Positions 1 through 12,191 of a stretch of 64,000 bases of DNA are shown piece by piece. The DNA lies in the NCBI GenBank assembly GCA_016802295.1, contig JAESIW010000154.1, positions 558,252 through 622,251 of the forward strand. The letters run 5' to 3'. The notes beneath the pieces were generated by a model that worked only from the letters and a program-made list of their open reading frames with translations, was not told the DNA's origin and ran no database searches. Within the stretch, counting starts at the first letter, position 1; every line of letters starts with the position of its first letter. Source of the DNA: Brachionus rotundiformis. Taxonomy: Eukaryota > Rotifera > Eurotatoria > Ploima > Brachionidae. Made by a program: the position numbers and the translations under genes.

Positions 1-63
1 TGTGTTTAGATTGATGGAGATTTTGAGTATTATTTATTTTTTAAATTTAAATTTTTTATTTTA

Positions 64-2056
64 ATGTCGAATATTTTAGAATTTATAATTATTTACTTGG
101 TTTTGATGAGCAAGGTAAATGCTCAAGTTATTCAAATAATTTTAAAATTTTATCTTTATTTTTTTAAGACTTTTTGCTCCCCAGTTTATGAATACGAGAC
201 CGAAGATCGGTTTCCAATGTTTGAGTTTACCATTCCGCGCAATGACCCTACTTTTGCATGCTTAAAGCTGCAGACCAGCTTGCTTTTGTCGGTCGCCTAT
301 CCAGCCAAAGTTGGGGTAATTATTTTTTTCTTCTATTAAGTAATTTGCTTTTTTATAACAAAAATTGTTAAGCAATTTGACAAACAAAACTATTTAAAGA
401 TTATGTAACATGAGATAATTTTATTTTTCAATTTTTACTCTTAGGCTCTTTTATTTTTGTTCTTGTTAATTATTGTAGATCTCAAAAGCAATTAAATTTT
501 AAAAATTTTAAAAAAGTTTAAATTTTTTTTTTGAATTTTTTGATAGTTGAACTTAAAGATAAAAAAACTGAATTGTGGACCTTTGTTGGATTGACTAAAA
601 TAAAAAGCCTTGCACAGAGTCAAGACTTTGCCAAAGTTGTTCTTTAAAACTGTAGCTTAGAATAATTTGTACTTGATGAATTTGGGACATACAATTTACT
701 TTTTATCTAATTAAAAAAATATATATAAAAAATATAATTCGGAAATCGATAAATTTTATATTTGGCATAAAGGCCTTAACAAAAAAAGATAATTGTGCAT
801 TTAAAGAAGCCTTTTAGACCAAATTTGGTTCTTTGAATAAATAAATTGGTATCAAATGATCAACAAGATAATTTTAGAGGAAATAATTTTTGATTAATTG
901 TTAATTTTTATTCTTGGAAAAAAATACCAAACGTTATAACCAAGCTCACTGATAAACTTGTTATTTCAACTTTTAATTGTTTCTTTCAAATAATTAGATT
1001 AAAAATTGTTTATAAAAGTGAATCATTTCTCTTTTTCAGTTTCTAACATATTAAATTATAAATATAATTTTTAATTTTAGACGACTTAAATTATAATTCT
1101 TAATAATAAATTTTATTCATTTGTCTAAGCTAAAAACTAGATGTTAACAAAATTTTGAGAATTTAAATAGGCTTTTATGCCTCAGACCAAGCACTTAAAA
1201 AATTCGATACTTTCTTAATTTTCATACTTTTTTGAATAATTTTATCTATTTATATATCGATGGATGTATAAAAAAAATATCAAGTATTTCATAATTAATT
1301 TATATAAATCAGAAATTGTTAAAAAAGCTAAGATATAATTTTTTTGCGCATTTTTTTTTAAATAAACTAAAGCGAATTTATTTTTTCCTTAAGGACCAAG
1401 AGGTGGTAAAAAATGTAAATTTTAGTATAACCGATTCGGACATTTCTAGCTATACCGGTTATTGCCAAAAAGAAAGAAACCAAATTGAGATTGTCTTTTT
1501 GGACGAATGGCGTCTGGAATTCTATTTTTACCGAGCCAACGAGACATATTTATTCGACCATGTAGTCCTTTACTACAAGCTAGATGGACCCCTGTTTCCG
1601 GATTCAATTCACCACGGTGCTCAATCCGAAGTTTACGACTTCACTTTTGTCAACGCGACTTTGTCACACTCGTACAGATGCAACTCTGGCATTCTAATAG
1701 ATCTTGGAGAAGTAAAGATCAATATGGTTAACTTCAAGGTGGAGGCTTTCTTTGACAAAAGACCCAATTTGCCTTTCGACAAGGAAATAATCTGCCAAGC
1801 GGACAAGGAACCAGTGTCCAAAGTTTTCAAGGGCTGGTTGTACATAATCGCCTTCTTGGTCGCTTTTCTGGTCCTTGTTTCAACACTCTATTTATTTATG
1901 ATTCACAGGTCCCATGCCAAAAAGCTCAAGAGAGAACTGGAATCGGATCCATTCGAAGCAGTCGACAACCAGGAAGTATGTGATGACACAAATTATAATG
2001 AAACAATTGAGAAATCTTTTTCCAAAGAGAAAAAACGTCTGGTAGTCAGAGTTTAG
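64..2056 (+). CDS. LAMP-family type I membrane glycoprotein (paralogue A, no lysosomal tail motif)
   Basis: Predicted exons 64-114, 169-315 and 1394-2056, giving 286 residues with all junctions in phase 0. A signal peptide starts at ATG 64. The luminal part carries the LAMP cysteine pattern (Cys in FACLKL, in YTGYC, in YRCNSG and in EIICQA) and shares local words with the neighbouring LAMP gene, for example YPA after the first Cys. One transmembrane helix follows (GWLYIIAFLVAFLVLV), then a cytosolic tail of about 50 residues. The tail lacks the GYxxPhi lysosomal sorting signal and has no clear acidic dileucine motif. The 54-nt first intron is a multiple of three and has no stop, so it could also be read through. 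The second intron is about 1.08 kb, unusually long here, and could hide another exon. Family assignment is fairly sure; function in lysosome or plasma membrane is inference. Confidence 0.72.
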
Positions 2057-2542
2057 ATTATAAAAAAAATTTGAAATTTTGTAAATAAATTTTTATCTAT
2101 GAAAAGAAAAAATAAATTAATTTATCTAAATCACGAGACCAATTCTTGTTCATATGCTTTTTTTTTCTTTCTACTTAAATCAGAGTTTCATGTGATGGAA
2201 AATTTGGAAATACACGCTTTTTTTGATTTTTGGTGGTGTTTAAATTATACCAAAATTTTAAAATGTACACGAAAGGTATTGAACCCTTTCAGTATCTATT
2301 TTTACCATTTGGCTCATAAATGATCTATTATTTATAATTTTTATGATGGTTTTTGCGGCTAATCATTTATTTTAATTACTTTTTAATTTTATTCTAAAAT
2401 TAATATGTTTTTTTTTCTATAAGTACTTAATTATAAATTGTTACAAAATTTAGGCCCAATATTTCAAAATTAATTCATTTCCTAAATAAATGTATTTTTA
2501 GAAAAATTTTAAATTATTTTAGATATAATTTTAGAAATCAAG

Positions 2543-3622
2543 ATGAAGATTTGTATGTAGCTATTAATCATCTAATTTTATTTAATAATATTTTTTTTAG
2601 TTTTATTTGTGCTGGTATCTTTGTACCTTTTTGAATTGAACGCATGCCAGGATGATGTAAGTACCAATCTATGCTCATCTAACCAGTTAACTAACATTCA
2701 CTTTTGCTTCCAGACCACAGAGATTATCACTACCACTTCTCCTATTCCTACTAATACTACCACCACCACTACTACTACCACCACTACTAGCACTACTACT
2801 ACGACCACCACTAGCACTACTGAAGTATAATCCTGGTTAATCAGTCCATTTTTAAATTTAATCATTTTTAGACAACTACTACTAAAACACCAGAAACAAC
2901 AACACCTTTACCACAAGGTGATGTGATCTTTAATTTCACTGTGCCCCAAAACGAATCATCTCCATGTCTTAGAGCCAGATTTTCGCTCTCTTTCGACTTC
3001 AAATATCCAGCAATTATAGTAAAATTTAACAACAAATCTTTAATTAATAAATTTTAATTGAAATTAATTTAAGAATGGAACTAAACTTAACGCTTCTGCC
3101 CACATAAAAGTTAACTCAATAGATGACTACTCTGGCGAGTGCAATGACGCATTTAACACATTGCAGATAGATTTTATAAAATCTGGATGGAATTTGCTGA
3201 TGAACTATACCATTCAAGACAATACCTATGCATTAAATGTAATGCGTTTGCTTTACATGGTGAATGTTGAGATGTTTCCAAATGTTGATCCGGATTATAT
3301 TGGTATCAAAGAGGTACAAGGTTCAAATCTAAACGAATTTGGTGCAAACAGAGGAAATTCATTTAAATGCACATCAGAAACCAAAGTTGAGCTTGGATCA
3401 GTTCATGTCGATTTTAAAAATTACCAAGCTCAGCCTTTCCTACCATCTGATAGCAAGACTACTGACTTTGATACTGCAATTGAATGTTCAGCTGACCTTA
3501 GTGGAAATAGCAAGCTTGTGCCAATCATAGTGGGCTCAGCTTTGGCCCTTTTGGTAATTCTTGTTTTAGTCGCTTACATTGTTGGCAGAAAAAGACAGCG
3601 TCCTGGCTATCAAAGCGTATAA
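2543..3622 (+). CDS. LAMP1: LAMP1/LAMP2-like lysosome-associated membrane glycoprotein (paralogue B)
   Basis: Predicted exons 2543-2552, 2601-2656, 2714-2824, 2872-3018 and 3074-3622 give 290 residues, and every phase matches. Order of parts: signal peptide, a threonine-rich mucin-like linker coded by an ACT/ACC array, one LAMP luminal domain with four cysteines (SPCLRA, SGEC, FKCTSE, AIECSA), a transmembrane helix (LVPIIVGSALALLVILVLVA) and a short tail ending in RPGYQSV. GYQSV is the classic GYxxPhi tyrosine signal that AP complexes read to send LAMPs to lysosomes, placed as in vertebrate LAMP1 directly after the helix. Only one luminal LAMP domain is present, against two in vertebrate LAMP1/2, so it is closer in layout to LAMP-like/CD68-type members. 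An AATAAA follows the stop within 60 nt. It lies head-to-tail behind paralogue A, about 490 bp apart. Confidence 0.85.
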
Positions 3623-4555
3623 AACTTATTTAATTTAGTCAACTGTTATGCTTTTAGATATAAACTTAAAGTAAAATAAATATACTATTTTAAAAAATCT
3701 ATATTATAAATAGAGCCATTTTATTTGGTCATTAGTAGCTAATTGACCAATTTTTACTGTTTTATTTATACAAGCGTCTTTTTTTTTTTAGATAAAATAA
3801 AAAGCATAAAATTTGTTTTGAAAATTTTTAAATTTGTCCAAAAAAATTTATTTTTAGAATTAAATAAATTAAATTAAAATTGTTGTCCATTTGTAGTTAT
3901 CAATCTAAATCAATTAAAAACTGAGATTTTGGACTCGTTTCCAAACTATGCTCTTGAATTTTAAATCTGTTTTGTTAATAATTACCTTGCTTGTACAAGG
4001 AACACAATTACTCAGTCTTTTGGTCATTTGGTAATCATGCCAACGACTATGGTCATATGACCAATGTTTGTTGAATAATTTCCAGTTGAATAACAAGGAT
4101 TTTGTTCAATCCTCAAATTTAGGCACTTTAGATGGTAATTAATTTTATTAGAAATCTTTTAAAAAAAAGGTTTAAGTGCTTTTTTTAAAATTTTTTAATT
4201 AATATTTTTTATAATCATTAATGATTTTAGATAAAGATAAAAATTTCTAATTAACTATGAGAAATGTCTAAATTTAATATTAAGAAAATCCTTTTTAGGA
4301 AAACTTAAATTAAAATTTTTAGACAACAGCTTTGAATTTGGTTTAAATTTTTTCATGTAGAAATCTGAGATAAAAAAGTTAATTATTATGAAATTAATTC
4401 GAATTATTTAATAGTTTTTAATGAAATTTCATTTTTTTTGCAATTAAATTAAATTTTAATCAAATATGAATATTCATTTTGGAAACTTTATTTTATTAAA
4501 TATTAAAAATTAAAAATGTATAAATATAAGAATTAAATGTGAATTTTTTAAAATA
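3623..4555. other. AT-rich spacer, nothing recognised
   Basis: Low-complexity AT-rich sequence between the LAMP genes and ZNHIT2. A slightly richer patch near 3914-4096 has short open frames on both strands, with no recognisable product. Confidence 0.5.
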
Positions 4556-5809
4556 ATGTCAAAAATTTGTGGAATATGTGGAGCCGATTCGGCAGCGTAT
4601 CTTTGTCCAAGATGTAATTTGCCTTATTGCAATTCGAACTGCTACAAAAACCTTCAAAAACATGGCGAGTGTTCCGAATCGTTTTACCAAGAACAAGTTA
4701 TGGCCGAATTGAAGAGCATGAGTTTAAATGACACTGAGTCCAGAGCCAGAATTGTTGACATATTGAAAAAAGAGGCTAAAAAAATGGAAGAGAGTGATGA
4801 ATTTCTAGACACAGAGAACCAAAATGAGAATATTTCATCTTCACCAAAGGAAGATGATCTTGTTAAACATTATCTTGGCGAGATTTTAAACTGGAAACCT
4901 TGGTGGAGAGTGTCTGAATATCCTACAGTGTCTTTAATTACCGAAATTGATGGGAAAAAAGACAATTACCTTGTGCACCTAAATCCAAAGCTTGTACAAA
5001 ATTCCCAATCCGTTTCAGTTCAAAATTCAAGCTCTTTTTTGTATAACCAAATTTTAAAGAGCTTATTTATTTATCAACTATGCTTGTACACATATCAATT
5101 AAACCTAGATGATTTTGCTTCTGGTAAAAAAAATGAAAAATTGGATACAAGCTATCTCCAAGAAATATGTACTAGCTATCTAGAAATTGAAAAGCTAATT
5201 GACAAGTTAGTTGCCAAGGGTCCCGATATCAAACAGCAATTCGAAGCCATTTTATCAATTTTGACTGGCGAGCAGATTTATTTCCTAAAGGCATATACAA
5301 ATAAAGAATTTCTGATTAATTTAATTGATGAATTACAATTTGTTCAAAAAAGACCTAGAGTTATGATAAAAATAATATCTCATTTGTACGATTTATTTAG
5401 TTTGTGTGCTTGGCAAAAGGAGTTAAGAGACGAAAAAGTTGGCAATTTGGCGACAAACGTGTTTCATTTTGGTGAAAGAAAAAAGCTTAGCGAAATCAAG
5501 AATGAATCAGCAAGGGTTAAGATAATAAAGTCAGAAACAAAAACAGATAATGGTCAATCAAACGCACCTAAACTGTCTAAAGGGGAATGCAAGCTTTTTT
5601 TGAAAAGATTGGAATATTATTTCAAGTGGTTGGAAGTACATGCAGAGGCTATTGTCAATGTGGAAGCATGTGACAATGTAAAAAATGACTTGGACATAGT
5701 AAAGCAAAGCTTTCGCCTCGAAATGGAACAATTTGACCAAGAAAAAAAATTAATAGATAAAAATTTAGACAAAATTCGGCCGAAAATTAAACTTATTGAA
5801 GAAATTTAA
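4556..5809 (+). CDS. ZNHIT2: ZNHIT2-like HIT zinc finger protein
   Basis: Single-exon frame of 417 residues. The N-terminus is a HIT-type zinc finger: Cys5, Cys8, Cys17, Cys20, Cys25, Cys29, His36 and Cys39, with the family-typical words CPRCNLPYC and, just after, SFYQEQVMAEL. ZNHIT2 in other animals is about 400 residues and works with the R2TP chaperone complex in assembly of the U5 snRNP (PRPF8). The rest is an acidic linker (70-100) and a mostly helical C-terminal region with LGEILNWKPWW, which matches the conserved segment after the finger in this family. The upstream sequence is A-rich just before the ATG, and no intron is needed. The family call is confident; the role is taken from orthologues. 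Confidence 0.88.
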   Translation: MSKICGICGADSAAYLCPRCNLPYCNSNCYKNLQKHGECSESFYQEQVMAELKSMSLNDTESRARIVDILKKEAKKMEESDEFLDTENQNENISSSPKEDDLVKHYLGEILNWKPWWRVSEYPTVSLITEIDGKKDNYLVHLNPKLVQNSQSVSVQNSSSFLYNQILKSLFIYQLCLYTYQLNLDDFASGKKNEKLDTSYLQEICTSYLEIEKLIDKLVAKGPDIKQQFEAILSILTGEQIYFLKAYTNKEFLINLIDELQFVQKRPRVMIKIISHLYDLFSLCAWQKELRDEKVGNLATNVFHFGERKKLSEIKNESARVKIIKSETKTDNGQSNAPKLSKGECKLFLKRLEYYFKWLEVHAEAIVNVEACDNVKNDLDIVKQSFRLEMEQFDQEKKLIDKNLDKIRPKIKLIEEI

Positions 5810-5910
5810 AGCAACATTTGGTTATTAAAAATAAATAAATTTTATATCAAAATTAATTTTTTTTTCACATATAAAAAATTTAAATGATAGAAAGATATTA
5901 ATTAAATCCT

Positions 5911-6236
5911 CAAAAGAAAAGGATAATTTTTACAATCAAAATTGTGGGTTGTCTCTCTCTGCCGGTTGTTTTTTTCTAAACAGATTGATTATAGCCTCAA
6001 GTTATATAGAATTTTATTCATCATTTTTGACTTGGTACAAAATTCAAATTAAAAATATTTAATTAATTTAAAAAAAAGTATTTCTATTATTTTAATATAT
6101 ATTAAGAATAAACTAAATTAATCTCAAATACAATAAAATAAATTTATTGATTAGTGAAATTTCGAGACAATTAAAGAATTGTCTTTATGGGTCTAATTTA
6201 TTATTAATTAGCCAGTCTGTGAGCAATATATTCAAA
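5911..6236. repeat. First copy of a 326-bp duplicated flank at an assembly gap
   Basis: This block recurs at 6790-7115 in the same orientation with no indel and two differences seen by eye (gattgatt/gactgatt and gcaatata/gcaaaata). The offset is exactly 879 bp. It contains a CTCTCTCT run and no coding signal. Confidence 0.9.
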
Positions 6237-6789
6237 NNNNNNNNNNNNNNNNNNNNNNNNNNNNNNNNNNNNNNNNNNNNNNNNNNNNNNNNNNNNNNNN
6301 NNNNNNNNNNNNNNNNNNNNNNNNNNNNNNNNNNNNNNNNNNNNNNNNNNNNNNNNNNNNNNNNNNNNNNNNNNNNNNNNNNNNNNNNNNNNNNNNNNNN
6401 NNNNNNNNNNNNNNNNNNNNNNNNNNNNNNNNNNNNNNNNNNNNNNNNNNNNNNNNNNNNNNNNNNNNNNNNNNNNNNNNNNNNNNNNNNNNNNNNNNNN
6501 NNNNNNNNNNNNNNNNNNNNNNNNNNNNNNNNNNNNNNNNNNNNNNNNNNNNNNNNNNNNNNNNNNNNNNNNNNNNNNNNNNNNNNNNNNNNNNNNNNNN
6601 NNNNNNNNNNNNNNNNNNNNNNNNNNNNNNNNNNNNNNNNNNNNNNNNNNNNNNNNNNNNNNNNNNNNNNNNNNNNNNNNNNNNNNNNNNNNNNNNNNNN
6701 NNNNNNNNNNNNNNNNNNNNNNNNNNNNNNNNNNNNNNNNNNNNNNNNNNNNNNNNNNNNNNNNNNNNNNNNNNNNNNNNNNNNNNNNN
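6237..6789. other. Assembly gap (553 N)
   Basis: Run of N. Open frames crossing it are meaningless. Confidence 0.99.
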
Positions 6790-7115
6790 CAAAAGAAAAG
6801 GATAATTTTTACAATCAAAATTGTGGGTTGTCTCTCTCTGCCGGTTGTTTTTTTCTAAACAGACTGATTATAGCCTCAAGTTATATAGAATTTTATTCAT
6901 CATTTTTGACTTGGTACAAAATTCAAATTAAAAATATTTAATTAATTTAAAAAAAAGTATTTCTATTATTTTAATATATATTAAGAATAAACTAAATTAA
7001 TCTCAAATACAATAAAATAAATTTATTGATTAGTGAAATTTCGAGACAATTAAAGAATTGTCTTTATGGGTCTAATTTATTATTAATTAGCCAGTCTGTG
7101 AGCAAAATATTCAAA
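6790..7115. repeat. Second copy of the 326-bp flank
   Basis: Direct repeat of 5911-6236. Either a tandem duplication whose unit spans the gap, or the same sequence assembled twice on both sides of a scaffold join. Confidence 0.9.
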
Positions 7116-8700
7116 AATTATTCGTTTCTAGAATATCTTTTTAATATTAAAATTTATACCTTTGAATACGTGTGATATGTCTGGTACGAGACTAGACTTT
7201 AAACTAACTAGTTATAATAATTAAAAAAATTATCTTAATTTTTAGCAGCTAGCTTGAATTTTTGAAGAAATGAACTTTTAATTTAATGTTAATGATTTTA
7301 AGAATTTTCTTTTTTTTTAATTTCTAGATTTTGCTTTTATTTTCTAAAAAATAATTGCTTTTTTTTAATTATCTATTTTATTTGAAAGCTTAAATCAATA
7401 ATTATCTTTTTTGTTTTAATTTCATAATCGGTCATAAAAAAAATTTTAAAACAATTGTTAATTATTTTAAATTTTCTAGATAACAATCTCAAAATACTAG
7501 TTAAATAAATTTCATCACCGATCAACATTTATCTTATCTTTTTTAAATTATCCCTTTTATTATTTAAAATTATCAAATAATTTGACGTCATCAACTATTT
7601 ATCTCATTAAAAAGATCAGCTAATTTTGTGTCTAGTTTAAAAAATCAATGCTCATCCAATTTGAATGTATAATGTCTTTTTTAATATTTATTTAAATAAT
7701 TAAACTAGGTTAATAACAGAATATTAATTAAAAGTATCAAAATACTCCTAGAGTGACCACAGGTTTGATCTAGTTTTGTTTAGATCTATTCACTGGACTC
7801 ATGTTTTCTCAGCTTCCGAAACACTTAAAAAAGAATGTAGAATAATGGTTTAGTTTTCGAAGCGTGTGTAGGTCAATCTATTTTAGACTAGCTATGGGCA
7901 AATATTTTTTTTCTAATTTAGATCAGGGTTAATTTTAAAATAATCAAATTTTCGGCTTAAAATAGACCTTGCGGCCTTAAAGGTTAATTTTTAAAAATAA
8001 ATTTTAAATTAATACTCTACTGGGAACTATTTTTAAGTTAGATATTGGTAAAAAAGCGGCGTATAAATTGGCTACCAGACTGCCTAACCTTTAAGAGATA
8101 AACAAAAACCTATGTAATTTAAATAAAAGTCTTAATCCGAGATTAAAGAAATTTTTAATACCTTAAAACCACATATATTTTTATATATTCATTAAAATGG
8201 TTTTTTAAGGTACACTTTTCTAACACTTAAGATAACTAAGTTGATTTTAGGATATTTTTTGTAAAATCGTAAGATTTGAACATTTGATAAAACTTTTAAT
8301 AATTAAAATAGAGCTTTTTTTAGTTGCTCAGACAACTATGGTTCAAATGAATTACAAAAAACATGGATGCTTTTAAGCCAAGTAATTATGTAGAATTTTA
8401 AGGTATTTTTTTGTGGAAATTTCATTGAAACCCATAGCAATAATAATAAATTTTTATTATCTTTTTTTTTAATTAAGGTACTCGTAGAACAATTAATTTT
8501 ATAACTTTTTTTAATTTTGTTTTATAGCAAATTTTCTTCAACCTGAGTCAAACTAAGCTTTTTTTAATAAACATAAATGTTAAGGCAGAAAATGCTCGAA
8601 ATGCTGTTTTATTAACCAGTTTAAAATGCTGACTAAATAAAACAGGTTTATTGTCTAAGTCTCATAAACAAGATTTCTAAGTACTAGATTTATAATGTTT
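7116..8700. other. AT-rich spacer, nothing recognised
   Basis: Long AT-rich stretch. A short patch near 8050-8095 looks codon-like but has no family match that I know. Confidence 0.4.
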
Positions 8701-8751
8701 ACTTTTTTGTATTTATATTTATCTTAAGTCTTTAAGTTTTTGGCTGCCAAA

Positions 8752-10070
8752 TGATGTTAAATTTGTCGGCTCATGAGAATCTATTAGGCGCATATGTACC
8801 ATTTGGTAAGTTAATTTTCCCAAAATGTTTGCATGATACCATGTAATAAACTCAATATTTAAAATGGTCTGTTAAAATCGAGATTAACTCTTAAGAATAT
8901 ATTTGATTGTTTATTTTTTAATTAGCTAAAACAATGCTTTATATTTTAGTTGGCTTAAGCTAATGAATGTAGAAATTTTAAATTCTTATTTCAGGATTTT
9001 AATGATGATCTATTAATTAAAAATTCAAAATATTTTTAAAAGATTATATTTAAGATTTTTTCTTTTTTTTTACAAACACATTTATAAACATAATGAAATA
9101 TAATCTATTTTTAATCTGAAAACGAAAAAAATAATTTTTTCATAATTATAAATAATTCTTTAAGATTTTATTTAATTAGTTTGTTATAAATTTTTTAATT
9201 AAATTTTCATCAAACATCTTGTCAATTTTATCTATATAAAGAATTTGTTTAATATCATAATAAAAGTAATTAATTATTATCGCATTATTTGATTCCATTA
9301 ATCAAATAAAACAATTTTATTTTATTTTAATGATCCGGTTTAATATATTTGTTAACAATTCTGAGTCACGAAATTAATATTTCTTAACTTAAGATAAGAG
9401 TGATTTGTATTTATCCTCTATTTTGAAGATAAAACTATACTTGTGTTAATTAGCAAAGCTTTTGTATTAACCCTTAAATTGTCTATATTTATGTTCTTTC
9501 AAACAATTTTTGTCTTAAGTTTTTTGAAGATAATTATTTCAAAATTTTAAATGAACTCGTTTCTTAATTAAAAGAAAAAAAGACAAAATTTTTAGAATTT
9601 ATTTTTCACCTTTTGAGTCTAAATACTTCAAATAAATAATTTTTTTTCAGTTATTTTTTAGATAGAAAAAAATTTAACTAAAAACAAACCCAAACTATCT
9701 TCTATTATTTAATCTTAAATATTTACAGTTGAGCTTAAAAGAGATATTTACATGGCATATTTTTGTGTTGGCAATCGTTTGAGTGCCGATCTTGTGACCA
9801 AAAAGCTCCAAAGCATTCGTGACCAGAAACTGATTCTTGTATTTGTTATTTTTTGAGAATAAAAATTAATTTCTTGTGTGTAATAAATATTAGCGCATCG
9901 ACCAGCTCTTGGGACTTTTCTTTAAATAATTATTTGGTTGTTTACTCAGCTTTTACAATTTGGTTTGTATTTTCTAGTCTTTTTGCCATTTTGTCCTAAA
10001 AGTCACTGTATGTCTCTTCCTATTTATGAATTTAAGATGGCTCATTTTGACGCACTCTGTCTACTGATGT
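8752..10070. other. GC-raised coding-like islands, strand and product unresolved
   Basis: Islands at about 8739-8812, 9737-9837, 9895-9930 and 9997-10069 stand out from the AT-rich background. On the plus strand they can be spliced in phase: the first ends at G|GTAAGT, the second begins after TTACAG and ends at CTT|GTATTT, and the third ends in a stop. The 9737-9837 island is equally open on the minus strand, again with an acceptor-like and a donor-like end (protein words ALELFGHKIG), and the minus reading of 9895-10070 gives coding-like words broken by stops (DKMAKRLENTNQ). This may be a small multi-exon gene or, more likely, a decayed copy of one. I do not recognise it. Confidence 0.25.
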
Positions 10071-10796
10071 AAGCAACCAATTTCCCTAATTTTCAATGTA
10101 TCATGAGAGTTAATCTTTTGTCATATCATAAACTGTTTTATAAATTAAAACCCTTTAAAAAGGTTCTGTTACATTTTTTTAACCAATTTCCTTCCATATA
10201 CAAGTAAACAGCTTTGTCAGTGTTCTTTCAATACAAGGCTTTTTGGGTCTGATTGCTTTTTTGGGAAAATATTGGAAAACCTTACCATAATACCTTTATT
10301 GTTGATTTTAATTTAAATTTTCTATTTGAAAAGCGATTATAGAGCGAGCTTGTCACTTAATTAGTATTATCTTTTCAAGTGGGAAAAAAATTATTAATAA
10401 AATAAGTGGTTTTTTATAAAAACTGATTTGAAAATTTTAGTCTTAATTGTAGTAGATGCATAAATCATTAAGTCGATTATATTTTCTTTTAAAATAATTA
10501 CTTACTTATAAATTTGTAAAAATGTTAATAAATCATCTTAAAACTTATCTTTATAGAAAAAAAACTTAGACAGAATCTTGAAGTTTTTTGAAATGAAAAA
10601 GTATGCTTTAGTGCTTGAACTGATATGTAGACATTAAAGTCGTGGGTTGGCACTTGCACATTTACTAGTTACATGACTTTTTGTCGTGATTTTAAATTAA
10701 TTTATTTGAAATTAGATATTTTTTTTAGATAAAAATTTTTATAAACTGCTTGTAAGGCAGTTCTATCAAAATACAGATAATATTTTTATTTAAATG

Positions 10797-10929
10797 AATA
10801 AAAATTATCTCTCTCTCTGTCTCTTAAAAGTAGTCCAGAAATTTGAACACCGATGGCTTTTAGTTGTTCTAGTTCAAATAAGCCAACAAACAAATTAGGC
10901 ATTTTCGAAGGCTCTGGAGTTGGCACTTT
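10797..10929 (-). other. Possible C-terminal coding exon, unidentified
   Basis: On the minus strand an acceptor-like TTTTTCAG is followed by about 43 open codons ending in TAA, with normal amino-acid variety (words PEPSKMPNLFVGLFE and LLLRDRERD). The plus strand is closed by stops. No upstream exon could be joined with confidence; a second GC-raised patch at about 11660-11760 has short open frames on both strands. It may be the last exon of an unrecognised gene or a fragment. Confidence 0.3.
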
Positions 10930-10949
10930 CTGAAAAACCAAAATAAATT

Positions 10950-12191
10950 AACAAAAATAAACAAACACTGAATCAAGCAGTGATGTGTATTTATTGTTTG
11001 GCATTGTGGAATTTTGTAAAATAATTGAATGATTTATATCATATTTTTTAATAATTGCACAACTATAAGGTTAGCTAATAATTGATATTATTATGTAAAC
11101 CTAATTTCTTCACCTCATAATTTTACGTTTATAATCTGCTTTTATTTTAGTAATAGTAAATATTTCTAGCGCAAATACTTTTTTTAAACCAAATAGGGCT
11201 TTGTATGCATTGGGAACAAATAACTAAGCTTTTTTTTCATTAATAAACCTCAAGTTTAATTTTTTGGTAAAAAATAATTTTTAGTCCCTTTTTTATAAAT
11301 TAAAAACATTGACAAAAAATTTTTTTTCATCATCTAGGGATCAAATTAACAGTTTAAAAACTTAATCAACTGAAAGTGATTGTTTTAAGGTACACAATTT
11401 TAAAATATTAATAATTTTTTTGCACCCTAGATATTTAATTAGTCATAAATTTTCTCAAAAAGTAATTAATCTGTACATTAAGCACTAGATATGCAGGAGA
11501 GCTATGCTATAAATTCTTCATAAAGTTTACAGTTAATTTAAATATTTAATATTGATAATTTTATAGTCTGCTCACATCGAACCACTAAGATAAATTTTAT
11601 TATTAGACAAATATTTAGAGTGTAAGAGTTATTTTTAGTTTAATATATTAAATAGAAATAAAATATGTTGCTTTTGGCAACGCAGTTTGTATCTATGCAA
11701 ATTTCGGCCTGGTAATCAAAGCCTGGCCTATTCTCTTTGTCCAGTACAGCAAAATTTAATTAATCAAAATATATTAACTAATTAAATATATCTATAATTT
11801 ATAAGTTTATTTTGTTGAGAGAAAAAGTAAGTTTATTTCAATAGAGAAATAATTTTAAAAATTGATCAAAACTTAAGTACACAGCTAAGCATATAATTAT
11901 ATTTAGTATGTATTTTTATTTTTTTTTAACTTAAATTTTTTTAAATAGAAAGTTATTAAAACTAATTTAAATTTTAATTTTATGATCATAATTTTCAAAT
12001 AAATAAATTTAGATAAATTTTTTTTTGCATATTTAGTCATTTGTTTGTGACACAAATCTCTTCAGAGCTAATCTTTTCCTTGGATTATGCTTGGTAAATA
12101 AAATATTGACATGGGCGTTAATCTAGACAAGCATCTCCAATTAGATAAAAATAAAATTTTAATTTTTCCTTTTAGATAAACGCATAGATAA
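10950..12191. other. AT-rich spacer upstream of the ARF/ARL gene
   Basis: Apart from the small GC-raised patch at about 11660-11760, nothing is recognised. Confidence 0.4.

Noticed and set aside
2099..2323. 74-codon frame after LAMP A
   Set aside because: Lies in the 3' UTR/spacer and has no family signal; the AATAAA of LAMP A is just before it.
6147..6941. Long open frames across the run of N on both strands
   Set aside because: They exist only because N was read as open; flanking parts have no coding character.
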